Notes: generated from the sequence alone by a model not told the origin. Shown: positions 1-8,984, numbered from the stretch's first letter. The stretch: 64,000 bases of DNA from Physcousia sp015060555 (GCA_015060555.1 SUYG01000045.1:186001-250000), one strand, 5' to 3'. Numbers and translations are program-made.

Positions 1-315
1 CTCTCGGGCTTCGGCAAGGACAGCGACGGCAACGCCGACGAGCGGAAGGAGTTCGTGCTGCGCAACTGGTCGTACTATGAGTTGCAGAACATGATTACCT
101 ACAAGGCTGCTAAATATGGCATCAGGGTGGAGAAGATTCGCCCCGCGTTCACCAGCCGCACCTGCTCCTGCTGTGGGCACGAAGGTTTCCGTGAGGGCGT
201 CACATTCATCTGCGAGAATCCTGAATGTCAGCAGTTCGGCGAGAAGGTTCATGCCGACTACAACGCCGCAAGAAATATAGCTAACAGTAAAGACATCATA
301 AAGAAAAATGAATAG
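1..315 (+). CDS. Cas12f/TnpB-like type V effector nuclease, C-terminal end (5' truncated by window)
   Basis: Only the last 104 residues are in the window; the frame is open from base 1. What is visible is the C-terminal part of a RuvC/zinc-ribbon nuclease of the TnpB-Cas12 family: a helix rich in aromatic residues (NWSYYEL), the zinc-ribbon start TSRTCSCCG, a second cysteine pair (C-E-N-P-E-C) and the final RuvC acidic motif HADYNAARNIA, whose Asp is the third catalytic carboxylate in this family. A CRISPR array follows about 100 nt downstream on the same strand, and the DNA between contains a sequence complementary to the repeat, so a CRISPR effector is favoured over a transposon TnpB. The compact finger and gene-tracrRNA-array order resemble Cas12f (V-F) or a V-U type; the subtype cannot be set without the N-terminal part. 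Cas1/Cas2 are not in the window. Confidence 0.8.
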   Translation, partial: LSGFGKDSDGNADERKEFVLRNWSYYELQNMITYKAAKYGIRVEKIRPAFTSRTCSCCGHEGFREGVTFICENPECQQFGEKVHADYNAARNIANSKDIIKKNE

Positions 316-405
316 GATTCGTCCTATGGGGCAGTTGGTTGCCCTTAGCCTGAGGCATTTATTGCACTCGGGAAGTACCATTTCCAATTAAACAACAGCG
401 CATTA
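316..405 (+). ncRNA. candidate tracrRNA/scaffold RNA of the type V CRISPR system
   Basis: The 100-nt gap between the effector stop and the first repeat can fold: GGGCA (N6) TGCCC makes a hairpin near 330-347, followed by GCCT/AGGC. At 371-381 the sequence ggaagtaccat is complementary at 10 of 11 positions to the 3' half of the CRISPR repeat (atggtacatcc), and it lies on the same strand, as an anti-repeat must. The stem, GCCT and 'cggaaagta'-like order recalls Cas12f tracrRNAs; that comparison is from memory. The ends are not defined, and the RNA may begin inside the effector gene. Alternatively this is only the array leader. Confidence 0.55.
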
Positions 406-415
406 CTGATGATGT

Positions 416-714
416 GCTGTCAGACAATACAAAATGGATGGTACATCCAACGAACTCGCGAATGCGATACTTTACTTTTGGCTGTCAGACAATACAAAAT
501 GGATGGTACATCCAACAGCCGCCAGTTCTCTGACGAGGTGAGTTGGGCTGTCAGACAATACAAAATGGATGGTACATCCAACACCTGAAGGAGTTGCAAC
601 GCTCCATCGGTAGCTGTCAGACAATACAAAATGGATGGTACATCCAACCGATAGTGGAATTCTCCTTGGCATAATACTGCTGTCAGACAATAAAAAATAA
701 TGAAACTCTGAACA
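416..714 (+). CRISPR. short type V CRISPR array, 4 full repeats plus a degenerate terminal repeat
   Basis: Four identical 36-nt repeats lie at 416-451, 481-516, 547-582 and 613-648. The repeat begins gctgtcagacaata and ends ggtacatccaac. Unique spacers of 29, 30, 30 and 30 nt lie at 452-480, 517-546, 583-612 and 649-678. A fifth unit from 679 keeps only the first 14 nt exactly and then diverges, which marks the trailer end. Transcription is therefore left to right, the same direction as the effector gene. The repeat 3' end contains the hairpin TGGATG-GTA-CATCCA (6-bp stem), and this part also pairs with the anti-repeat at 371-381. No spacer was seen to match elsewhere in the window by eye. 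Confidence 0.95.
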
Positions 715-727
715 AATCTAAGCCCTG

Positions 728-1729
728 ATGAAAAGGTTTGCAATATATAATTACGGCTACGTTGATGACAAACATGAGGGAACTCTCTTAGCCTATGCCG
801 AGCCTTCTCGCCCCCCCGTTCCAGCAGCGGAGCGCCAATCTTATTTGAGCCCTCTCTTCGGTAAGGAGGGGGATGAATTTGCATTGAGAGGTCTTAAAAA
901 GGGAGATCCTGATTACCCTTGCGTGGTGTTGTTGAACCAAGATGGCATCGTAATGCTTCATCTAGAGCATCCAAAGGTCTTGGATGTGTGGGAGAAAGAT
1001 ACGACTCGACCCAGTAAATTCCCAAAGATTGACAAGAAGCCAGTGGCTTCCAACCCATTTTGCTATGTTTTCATAGACTGCCGTGAGGGGCATAACAAGA
1101 TAGCCATTGAACTCAACAGTAGTGCTTGGCGAAAGACCGATGGGGTGAAGACATTGCTCCAAACTAATATGAACATGTTGTTCAACAACCAAGATTTGGG
1201 GTTTAATATCATCATCAAACCAGAGACGTATTCCTTTGATTTTTTGGAACAGGGACGCTGGCACATGTACAAGAACAACCGAACGGTGAAGTGGATGACG
1301 ATTCACTGGAATCGCGGATTGATAGACCCTAAAGTGGAAGCCATAGTCAAGCATAGCCATTTTTTCAAGTCGATATTCGGCCTTTTCAGTTCAATGGAGG
1401 GTGACGTCACGCTGAAGAATCCTAATGTGTCAAGCCTTCTCCGCAAGAAGGCGAAACTGGCAGAATTATTCACCATGCTCATAGGTAGTGAACAGAGTGA
1501 CGCTTTCGGCGTGAAATGGATGCTCTCCAACCATCGGTCCTATGAATGGGGCGAGGACATCCGAATAGACTTCCCAATGGAAGATGAAATACTTGACAGC
1601 GTCTTTGGCAAGGATATGCTTTTCCCGATCCCGAAGGTGGCTAAGTGGTTTAATCGAGTAGAAAAAGATATTGAAGAAGAGAGAAATGCTACGAATACTC
1701 AACGAAGAAGAAAGAAAGAGAATCCGTGA
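728..1729 (+). CDS. unrecognised protein encoded directly after the CRISPR array
   Basis: A 333-residue protein starting with ATG only 13 nt after the degenerate last repeat. I do not recognise the family. It has no signal peptide or membrane segment. It starts MKRFAIYNYGYV, is mixed alpha/beta and fairly aromatic in the first 200 residues, and ends in a charged Arg/Lys/Glu-rich helix (about 310-333). The stop overlaps the start of the next gene, so the two are probably translated together. Being so close to the array and on the same strand, it may be read through from the array promoter. An accessory role in the type V locus is possible, but so is an unrelated cargo gene. Confidence 0.7.
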   Translation: MKRFAIYNYGYVDDKHEGTLLAYAEPSRPPVPAAERQSYLSPLFGKEGDEFALRGLKKGDPDYPCVVLLNQDGIVMLHLEHPKVLDVWEKDTTRPSKFPKIDKKPVASNPFCYVFIDCREGHNKIAIELNSSAWRKTDGVKTLLQTNMNMLFNNQDLGFNIIIKPETYSFDFLEQGRWHMYKNNRTVKWMTIHWNRGLIDPKVEAIVKHSHFFKSIFGLFSSMEGDVTLKNPNVSSLLRKKAKLAELFTMLIGSEQSDAFGVKWMLSNHRSYEWGEDIRIDFPMEDEILDSVFGKDMLFPIPKVAKWFNRVEKDIEEERNATNTQRRRKKENP

Positions 1730-2852
1730 GGCGTTTGAGCAGAACCCTTTGTATGCAGCCTGTGCTGCCGTATTCCGCAAACGTCGTGCCCATCTGAATG
1801 GTTTGGAGATTCAGGTGGAAGATGTGTTTTGTGCCACCGCTCTTTTGCTTGACACTTTCTATAATACAGAGGAGGAACTGACACAGGAATCCATTGATAC
1901 TCTATGGGACGACCTTTGCAATAACATTCGCGATGCCAAGTTTGATGCCTCGGAACATGACAAACGCCAAGTGGTGCACACCATATTTGCAATTGTACGC
2001 AAAGCGCTATGCCATCATTGGGAAACGTATTTACGTGAAACTCTCTTTGATATGCTCGGTGTGACTATTGACAACGAGATGGAGGAGGCCGACAAGAAGG
2101 AAATGGATAGGTTCATCTCTCAACTGATAGACAAAAGTGAATCGCTAAAAGATTGGGTTAACATAGAGTACGACGGAAATTTGTCCGATCAGATAGAGGC
2201 ATGCTTAGTTAAGCCCAAGCCAGCCAAGCCTAAATCCCCTGCTAAGCAGCAGAAGAAGCCATCAGCACCACCCAAGGGAAAACACAAGGCTTTCCCATTC
2301 ATCAGTAAGGATGTAGCTGATGAGTATCGCATGGCACAGGTCGCGGACGTGTACGCTTTCATGAAAAAATCGAAGGCAGAAGGCGGACCAATGTTAATTG
2401 AAGCAGACCAGAGGGCCTTCATCAAGAACTTCACGACAGGGAACACTACTGCAACAATTCTTTGGTTAGGTTCAAAGCGAGAGCTCCATTTCATTGTTAG
2501 CGAATGGAAGAATCGCCAGTATATTAAATTCAATAGTGATGATGATATTTGGGTCATCACATCCGGAGTATTCCTTAATGGCAAAGGGGTGAAGAAGGAC
2601 GGGAAAACAACTCCTTTCGATTCAGACGATTTAGGCAGCACGCACAATCCCGAGAACATCACACAGGACTTGGAGGATATTGTGGAAATGCTGAATCCGG
2701 AGAAGCCAAGCAAGAACTACGTGAGGTTCGTCCAAAAAGAGGAAGAGAGGATAGGCTATCCGCATAAGGCTAAGGAAAGGAAATCATCTCAGGTAGAGGA
2801 TGAAGACCCCTATGGATTTGATGAGTTTTGGAAAGAACAAAACGGAAGATAA
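1686..2852 (+). CDS. unrecognised protein with Lys/Pro linker, second gene after the CRISPR array
   Basis: The ATG at 1686 (MLRILNEEERKRIREAF) gives 388 residues and overlaps the upstream gene by 44 nt; a TTG at 1671 is in frame and also possible. The N-terminal half (about 1-170) is mostly helical. A linker rich in Lys, Pro and Ala follows (about 175-205), then a compact C-terminal region (about 210-320) with aromatic and basic residues, and an acidic tail. The family is not recognised. The two-domain layout with a flexible basic linker would suit a nucleic-acid or protein-binding adaptor, but that is inference only. A strong hairpin terminator follows the gene. Confidence 0.7.
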   Translation: MLRILNEEERKRIREAFEQNPLYAACAAVFRKRRAHLNGLEIQVEDVFCATALLLDTFYNTEEELTQESIDTLWDDLCNNIRDAKFDASEHDKRQVVHTIFAIVRKALCHHWETYLRETLFDMLGVTIDNEMEEADKKEMDRFISQLIDKSESLKDWVNIEYDGNLSDQIEACLVKPKPAKPKSPAKQQKKPSAPPKGKHKAFPFISKDVADEYRMAQVADVYAFMKKSKAEGGPMLIEADQRAFIKNFTTGNTTATILWLGSKRELHFIVSEWKNRQYIKFNSDDDIWVITSGVFLNGKGVKKDGKTTPFDSDDLGSTHNPENITQDLEDIVEMLNPEKPSKNYVRFVQKEEERIGYPHKAKERKSSQVEDEDPYGFDEFWKEQNGR

Positions 2853-2946
2853 TCAATGAAAAACGGTAGGTCTGTTTTTTCTTGAGTCCTATAGTTATGT
2901 GTAAAAACCGCTGATTTCAAACATCTTATCGTTATAATGTCTTAGC

Positions 2947-2983
2947 AAAAGACGGCGTTGAATAGTTCTGCGCCGTCTTTTTT
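2947..2983 (+). terminator. Rho-independent terminator after the two post-CRISPR genes
   Basis: AAAGACGGCG (2948-2957) pairs with CGCCGTCTTT (2971-2980), with a 13-nt loop and a following T run. It closes the transcription unit that includes the two unrecognised genes. Confidence 0.85.
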
Positions 2984-3012
2984 GCAGTATAGGGTGATTT
3001 CATTTTTATAAT

Positions 3013-3426
3013 ATGAAACTGAATAACACCCACAAGTCCGCCCCACGCGGCACCAAGCTGGAAGATGCAGTAAGGCTTGGAAGTGATTTCACCCTCTCGC
3101 GCGAACATTATCATACAGATGTTCGCCATAGTCTCTCACGCCGAGCCAAGGCATTCCTAAAGCTCATGGAAGGACAACTGCCAGAGGATGTCATGGAGTA
3201 CGTGAAACGCGAGCTGGCATCGGAGGCTCGCCGCGACCAGAACATGATCGCTCAACAGTTATTCAACATCTTGATAGACTCCAATCAGTGCTGCGAGCCC
3301 GAAGACGAGCGGCTAAGGCTGAAGCTGGACGAGCTGGCAGGCGTCGTTTGCTGCGAGGCCGATCTGAGAGAACCTGTGGACTGGGACGCCGACTGGGACG
3401 CCGACTGGGACAGCGACTGGATGTAA
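3013..3426 (+). CDS. small hypothetical protein with WDAD repeats at the C terminus
   Basis: 137 residues, ATG start, no signal peptide. The body is helical and charged (SRRAKAFLKLMEGQLPEDVMEYVKREL); the last 16 residues are three tandem copies of D-W-D-(A/S)-D encoded by a near-perfect 12-bp DNA repeat. It stands upstream of the VirE-N/DUF3987 gene on the same strand and probably belongs to that accessory unit. Its function is unknown. Confidence 0.65.
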   Translation: MKLNNTHKSAPRGTKLEDAVRLGSDFTLSREHYHTDVRHSLSRRAKAFLKLMEGQLPEDVMEYVKRELASEARRDQNMIAQQLFNILIDSNQCCEPEDERLRLKLDELAGVVCCEADLREPVDWDADWDADWDSDWM

Positions 3427-3500
3427 ACCTACTATCGGAGCCTGCCCAAAGGGCCCAGGACAGGCTCCGTGCATTTTCACTATTAATTATTAATACGACT

Positions 3501-4010
3501 ATGGATACTACAGATAAGAAAAAGAAGAAAATCAAGGTGCGCGGCACAGCCACCATCGATCCCACAGACAACAGCTTCAAGTTCGACCCCTTCAACGAGG
3601 CTCCTTCGACGCAGAAGAATGTGAAGAGCTGTGCAGGCGGCGGCAAGTGTTGGACTACGACGGGCGCTGACCCCTCGAAGATGCTCACGCTGAAATGCAA
3701 GGTGTCCTCGCCTGACCCCTACGCTGAGCTCTCCCGACAGTTTGCGGCATTGACCAAGGACATGAAGCCCAAGAAGCCCATCGCTCTGCCCTCGCAGCAG
3801 CGCGTGGTCGCGGAGGACGGTCTTGGCTGTTACCTAGACGAGGCGAAGGGCACGATGACCTTCACCGGCACCATCGACCTCACCCGGCATCTGCGCGACT
3901 GGCAGGCCGAGGTGCTTAGGCAGGTACAACTGGTGGTGCGCCGACTGCCTGCAAGCGAGCGATTCAACACCTTAATCAAAAACATTAAAAAAGAAGAATA
4001 TCATGTATAA
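3501..4010 (+). CDS. hypothetical protein preceding the VirE-N/DUF3987 gene
   Basis: The start chosen is ATG 3501 (MDTTDKKKKKIKVRG), giving 169 residues; a longer frame from a GTG at 3288 overlaps the previous gene and reads as low-complexity Arg, so it was rejected. The protein has a lysine-rich N terminus and a C-terminal region (about 115-160) with alternating hydrophobic and basic residues. Its stop overlaps the next start by 8 nt (ATGTATAA), so it is translationally coupled to the VirE-N/DUF3987 gene. The family was not recognised; the coupling suggests a partner of the primase-helicase-like protein. Confidence 0.7.
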   Translation: MDTTDKKKKKIKVRGTATIDPTDNSFKFDPFNEAPSTQKNVKSCAGGGKCWTTTGADPSKMLTLKCKVSSPDPYAELSRQFAALTKDMKPKKPIALPSQQRVVAEDGLGCYLDEAKGTMTFTGTIDLTRHLRDWQAEVLRQVQLVVRRLPASERFNTLIKNIKKEEYHV

Positions 4011-6566
4011 GATTACGTATCAAGTGAAGACCTATCTGGAGATGATGCAGATGGGCAGCAAGGAATGGCAGCAGTGTCTCGCCATTGCCAAGACCATCGT
4101 AGAGAACGTTCGCCAAGAGCTCAAGCTCTTTGCCGAGACGGGCGACAAAGCCCATAAGGAGAAGGCCGACGAGCTGAAGCGCTCGCTGCCGGGCATCTGC
4201 TTCCAGGCGGCAGACTTCGAGCTGAGCGTGGGCACCAAGAAGTTCAACAAGGGCAAGAAAGGGCACTGGCGCGAACAGCTGAAGGCTTATCTGTCGGGGC
4301 TCGTGGTCATCGACGTGGACCACTGCGGCAACCCGCGCGAGTTGTTCGAGCGCATCAAAGGGCAGTTCGACCTGAAGGACTTGGGCATCCTGCTCGTCTA
4401 TGTCTCGGCCTCGGGCGAGGGGCTGAAGATTGTCTTCAAGGCCCGTGCGGAGTGGGGCAACCTCATCTGCAACCAGTATGAGATGGCTGCGCTGCTGGGG
4501 ATTCTCGACTTCGTGGATGACGCCTGCAAGGACAGCTCGCGACTGAGTTTCGTGACGGGCGAGGACGACGTGCTCTATCTGGATGCCGAGGAGCTGTTCG
4601 ACGGCGAAGAGGACTCGTTCCCTGCCTTGGAGGAGAACGTGAGGAGCGAATACGACGTGCTGTTCGGCGATCGCTACCGTCAGGCCCCCAAGGGCGATTC
4701 GTCGCCCACGGAACAGAAGTGGGCGGACTTCGAGGCTCAGCGCAAGGAACAGCGCAAGGCGGCTGCCAAGGGCGAAGAACCAAGGAGCGCTGCCACGGTC
4801 GAAGCAGCCACCAAGACAGCCACTGCCGAGCCCTCTGTGAAGGCTTCAACAGAGCCCGCCGCCACCGACTTCACGGATCGCGAGCTGGCTATCATCAAGG
4901 CGCTGAACGGCTACTACGGCAGCAGCCTGGGCGAGGGGCAGAAGCACCCCACCTTCTGTCAGCAGACGGCACATTGGCTGACGTGGCTTGCGGACAACAA
5001 CCCGCAGCGGGCCATAGCGATGGCCTATGAGTTGGCCTACGTCAAGGAATGGCAACCGCAGCCTGGCGAGGTGGAAGACCTCATCAATTCTGCTGCCAGC
5101 AAGAAGCTGCTGAAGCGCACACCCAAGGAATTGGCAGAGCTGATGGAGAAGGCCGGCATCGAGGTGATAGCGCAGAAACCTGTGCCCCATGACGCCGACC
5201 CCATGGCCGAGCTGCCCTTTGGGAAGTGGTGCGACCAGATAGAGCAGTTCTTCGATGTCTATCCCTGTCTGCGCGAGGTCTGCGAGCCCCATCCGCGCCG
5301 CTTGTGGCCCTTCCTGCTCTTTGCCTCGGCAGCCATGATGGGAACGTGCATGACGCTGTGCTACTATCGGTTCTATGCCGACCGTTCGGCCAAGTTCCGC
5401 CTGAACTACATCATCCTTGGCGTAGGCGACCCCACCAGCGGAAAAGGCACGTTGGGCCGCTTGCAAGAGTTGCTGCTGGCTCCCATCATCGAGGCTGACA
5501 AGATGGCTGACGACGCCACCAATGCCTATAAGGAAATGAAGGGCAACGCCGGCACCAACAAGGACACCCGTGCACGCGACAAAATCTACAACCGAATGTT
5601 CGGTGCCAGAGCCTCGAACGGGGAGTTCATCCGCAGCATGATTAACTGCACGACACTTGTTGACGGCGAGGAGATGAACAACCACCTCATCACGGTGGAC
5701 TCCGAGAAGGACAACTCCATCAATATGTCGAAATCAGGCGGATGGCAGAATCGCGACATCATGGTGCTCAAGTCTTTCCACAACGAAATCGACTCGCAGC
5801 ACTATCAGAACGTGCAGTCGGTGAGCGGCCGCTTCAGGGTGTACTGGATCAGATAGAGACTTGTACGCCACCAACATTAAGGCGGCTGGTGAACGAACGG
5901 AATTTTAATTCCGGCCTCGACACCCGCATGGGAACCATCCCCATGGGCAAGCCGGATTTCGTGATGATGCCGCTGAATAGTGACCCTGATAAGTTCATCA
6001 AGGCCAATGAGACGTTGCGCCAGTGGAGCTACAAGTTGGATCAGCGTCAAGGTGAGCTCCCCCTCTGGCCACTGGTAGAGCATGTGCATAAGTGGTGCGA
6101 CGAGCGCCGTGCCATAGCGGATTTCAATGACCATGACCAGGCCGACTGGCTGCTCATCAAGCGCGTGCCGTACTATGGTATTAATGTAAGTGCCCCGTAC
6201 GTAGATATGCGGCATTGGCAGGAACGCGAAGAGACGGGCACTTACGAGATTGATGACACCGACCGCGCCCTCTGTGACCTTGTGCTTGATATTCAGTACC
6301 GCACGCAGCTCTATTGGTTCTATGACCTGCACCGCCAGTACTACGATAACCAGTTGCGCGAAGCAGCCCAGCAACGCCGCCGCACCACCAAGTTCGTGGA
6401 GTGCTTCCGTAGGTTGCCCGAAGAGTTCACGACAGAGAAGTTTGCCGAGGTCTTCGGCTATGCCAACAACCGCTCAGGGCAGAAGACACTGGAGCGCCTC
6501 GTAGAGGACAAGGCCATCGAGCGCACCATGCGGGGCAACTACAAGAAGCTCACCTCTGAACTGTAA
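4003..6566 (+). pseudogene. VirE N-terminal (BT4734-like)/DUF3987 primase-helicase-like gene, frameshifted
   Basis: The first frame (4003-5856, 617 aa) has an N-terminal BT4734/VirE-N region (about 1-215) with motifs like those of archaeo-eukaryotic primases: VVIDVDH, VSASGEGLKIVF and DSSRLSF. A PriCT-like helical region follows (about 290-350), then a DUF3987 ATPase region with a Walker A-like GDPTSGKGTLG. The frame stops at 5854 (RVYWIR*), but homologous coding continues at once in the -1 frame to 6566. Restoring one A after TGG at 5847 gives WNQIETCTPP and a continuous protein of about 854 aa. Either the gene is recently broken or this is a single-base sequence error. Such genes are common on Bacteroidales mobile DNA; the role in replication is inferred from domains. 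Confidence 0.8.
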
Positions 6567-6632
6567 GGCGGTAAGGCGGAAATACAGAAAGTAGGAAAGT
6601 GGACATGAACCCTTATTGGGTTCCCCCCCCTC

Positions 6633-6677
6633 AGCACACGAGCCACCCCCCCCCCTTCCGCTCGTGTGCTTCTTTTT
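6633..6677 (+). terminator. terminator after the VirE-N/DUF3987 gene
   Basis: AGCACACGAGC (6633-6643) and GCTCGTGTGCT (6660-6670) form an 11-bp stem, followed by TCTTTTTT. The 16-nt loop is almost pure C. It marks the right border of the accessory segment, just before the convergent nhaC. Confidence 0.9.
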
Positions 6678-6700
6678 TAGGGGGGGGAGTGTGTAAGTTG

Positions 6701-8104
6701 TCATCCGTTCGTGGCGCGGGAAGGACGGATGCGGCCGGAGACGGCAACGAGGATGCTGGTGAGGGGGGAGAGGAGGTTGAAGAAGCAGTAGGGGAGGTAG
6801 GCGAGGGTGGCCACGCCGAGGACAGTGCTCTGCACAAGGCCGCAGGTGTTCCAGGGGATGAGCACGCTGGTGACTGTGGCGCCATCCTCGCAGGTGCGGC
6901 TGAGCAGGCGCGATTCGTAGCCGCGTTCGCGATAGATGTCCTTGAACATGGAGCTGGTGAGGATGATGCTGAGGAACTGGTCGGAGAGGGCGATGTTGCA
7001 GAAGATGCCGGTGAGGGCTGTGGAGGCGACGAGGGAGGTGGTGCCGCGGACGAAGCGCAGCAGCATCTGCATGACATCGCGCAGCACGCCGGTGGCTGTG
7101 ACGACGCCGCCAAAGACCTGGGCGCAGATGATGAGCCAGATGGTTGGCATCATCCCGGCCATGCCGTGTGTGCGCACGAGCTGGTCGAGTGCGGGAGCGC
7201 CGGTCTTGATGTTGGTGGGGCCGTAGATGACTCGCATGATGTCTTCGTACCACCCTGCATCGGAGACCTGTGCGATGAGTGCCGGTTGGCACACGACGGC
7301 CACGATGCCTGCCATGAACGCTGCCAGGAACAGCACGACCATGGCGGGCCAGCGCCGGGCTATCATGATGCCCGTGAGCACGGGCACCAGCAGCAGCCAG
7401 GGCGAGATCATGAATGTCTGCTCCAGCTCGGCAAGGAATGTCATCTCGCCCTGACCGGAGACGTCCATGACGAGGCCTGCTATGAGGAAGATGATGAGCG
7501 AGACGGCGAAGGTGGGGATGGTGGTCTTCATCATATAGCGGATATGACTGAAGAGGGGTGTGCCGGAGACGCTGGAGGCGAGCACGGTGGTGTCGGAGAG
7601 CGGGGATAGCTTGTCGCCGAAGTAGGCTCCCGTGATGATGCTACCTGCTACCCAGCCGTCATCGAAGCCATGGGCGCGTCCGATGCCCATCAGCGCCAAA
7701 CCGATGGTGGCAACGGTGGTCCATGAGGAGCCTACCATCACGCTGACGAGCGCACAGAAGAGGCTACTGCTGACGAGGAACCACTCGGGGCGCAGCACCT
7801 GCACGCCGTAGTAAATCATGGTGGGGACGATGCCTGAGAGCATCCATGTGCCGCTGATGGCACCGATGAGCAGCAGGATGATGATGCTGGGCATGCAGCT
7901 GGCGACCTTGTCGGTCATCTCCTGTTCCAGGGCTTCCCATTCCACGCGTCGCATGAGGAAGCCCACAAACACGCACACCGCCGAGGCAATGAGCAGCGAC
8001 ACCTGCGTGGCGCCGTCGAGGGCGTCGGTGCCGAAGACGGATACGCAGGTGGCAATCAGCGCTATCAGCGCGATGAAGGGGATGAGGGACAGGTACTTGC
8101 TCAT
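6701..8104 (-). CDS. nhaC: Na+/H+ antiporter, NhaC family
   Basis: 467 residues with about 11-12 hydrophobic membrane segments along the whole length. Recognisable NhaC features are the conserved loop region GAYFGDKLSPLSDTTVLAS (about 190) and the flanking Gly-rich membrane helices. The family exchanges external protons for internal sodium at the inner membrane. The gene is the last of a minus-strand run after queF, with a 16-nt gap. The exact ion specificity cannot be read from the sequence. Confidence 0.9.
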   Translation of the reverse strand: MSKYLSLIPFIALIALIATCVSVFGTDALDGATQVSLLIASAVCVFVGFLMRRVEWEALEQEMTDKVASCMPSIIILLLIGAISGTWMLSGIVPTMIYYGVQVLRPEWFLVSSSLFCALVSVMVGSSWTTVATIGLALMGIGRAHGFDDGWVAGSIITGAYFGDKLSPLSDTTVLASSVSGTPLFSHIRYMMKTTIPTFAVSLIIFLIAGLVMDVSGQGEMTFLAELEQTFMISPWLLLVPVLTGIMIARRWPAMVVLFLAAFMAGIVAVVCQPALIAQVSDAGWYEDIMRVIYGPTNIKTGAPALDQLVRTHGMAGMMPTIWLIICAQVFGGVVTATGVLRDVMQMLLRFVRGTTSLVASTALTGIFCNIALSDQFLSIILTSSMFKDIYRERGYESRLLSRTCEDGATVTSVLIPWNTCGLVQSTVLGVATLAYLPYCFFNLLSPLTSILVAVSGRIRPSRATNG

Positions 8105-8120
8105 CGGGGGGGGGAAAGTA

Positions 8121-8579
8121 TCACAGGTCGTGGTGCAGCAGACGGTACTGCGCCATCTCCTCGTACTTCGTGCCCGGCTGGCCGTAGTTGGCGTAGGGAT
8201 AGATGCTGATGCCGCCGCGTGGCGTGAAGATACCGATGACCTCGATGTACTTGGGTTGCATCAGCTTGATGAGGTCCTTCATGATGGTGTTCACGCAGTC
8301 CTCGTGGAAGTCACCGTGGTTGCGGAAGCTGAAGAGGTAGAGCTTCAGCGACTTGGACTCCACCATCAGCTTGCCCGGCAGGTAGTTGATGCGGATCTCG
8401 GCGAAGTCGGGCTGCCCGGTGATGGGGCATAGGCTGGTGAACTCCGGGCAGTTGAAGCGCACCCAGTAGTCGTTGTCGGGATGGCGGTTCTCGAAGGTCT
8501 CCAGCAGTTGCGGAGCATAGTCTGTAGGGTACTCTGTCTTGCGACCGAGTGATTGCAGATGGTCTTGTTCGCGGTTCAT
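8121..8579 (-). CDS. queF: NADPH-dependent 7-cyano-7-deazaguanine reductase (QueF)
   Basis: 152 residues, the short single-domain (YkvM-type) QueF. It reduces preQ0 to preQ1 in queuosine synthesis. Visible signature parts are Cys51 in FTSLCPITGQPDFA (the cysteine that forms the thioimide with substrate), Asp58, the QueF motif ESKSLK at 74-79 and HGDFHED near 88-94. It lies between panD and nhaC on the minus strand. No other queuosine gene is next to it. Confidence 0.96.
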   Translation of the reverse strand: MNREQDHLQSLGRKTEYPTDYAPQLLETFENRHPDNDYWVRFNCPEFTSLCPITGQPDFAEIRINYLPGKLMVESKSLKLYLFSFRNHGDFHEDCVNTIMKDLIKLMQPKYIEVIGIFTPRGGISIYPYANYGQPGTKYEEMAQYRLLHHDL

Positions 8580-8615
8580 TGTTATGGGGCGCTCCCCGAG
8601 GGAGACGGAAGGGGG

Positions 8616-8969
8616 TTAGGCTTTGGGTAGGGTGTTGCCTTCGGCGGGGAAGATGATGTGCGGGGTGAAGGTCTGCGCCTCGTCGGGAGTCATCTGGGCA
8701 TAGGCCATGATGATGACGACATCGCCCACCTGCACTTTGCGGGCAGCTGCGCCGTTGAGGCAGATGCAGCCGCTGTTGCGCGGACCGCGGATGACATAGG
8801 TGTCGAAGCGTTCGCCATTCATGTTGTTGACGATATACACACGTTCGCCTGCGATGAGGCCGGCGGCGTCCATGAGTGCCTCGTCGATGGTGATGCTGCC
8901 CATGTAATGGAGATTGGCCTCGGTGACGGTGGCGCAATGAATCTTGCTTTTCAGAACTTCTACGAGCAT
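8616..8969 (-). CDS. panD: aspartate 1-decarboxylase precursor (PanD)
   Basis: 117 residues. PanD converts L-aspartate to beta-alanine for pantothenate. The self-cleavage site that makes the pyruvoyl cofactor is present as Gly24-Ser25 in YMGSITID, and the conserved NGAAAR and GDVVIIM segments follow. The protein has the usual length. It is directly downstream of panC (65-nt gap), so the two genes that bring beta-alanine and pantoate together are in one minus-strand operon. Confidence 0.97.
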   Translation of the reverse strand: MLVEVLKSKIHCATVTEANLHYMGSITIDEALMDAAGLIAGERVYIVNNMNGERFDTYVIRGPRNSGCICLNGAAARKVQVGDVVIIMAYAQMTPDEAQTFTPHIIFPAEGNTLPKA

Positions 8970-8984
8970 AAGTCTTTGAAATCT

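Noticed and set aside
420..884. Minus-strand frame with repeated LDVPSILYCLTA segments
   Set aside because: The repeats are the CRISPR repeats read backwards; the frame is a by-product of the array.
6599..7609. Plus-strand open frame of 336 codons
   Set aside because: It is antisense to the clear NhaC antiporter gene and has the low-complexity composition of a shadow frame.
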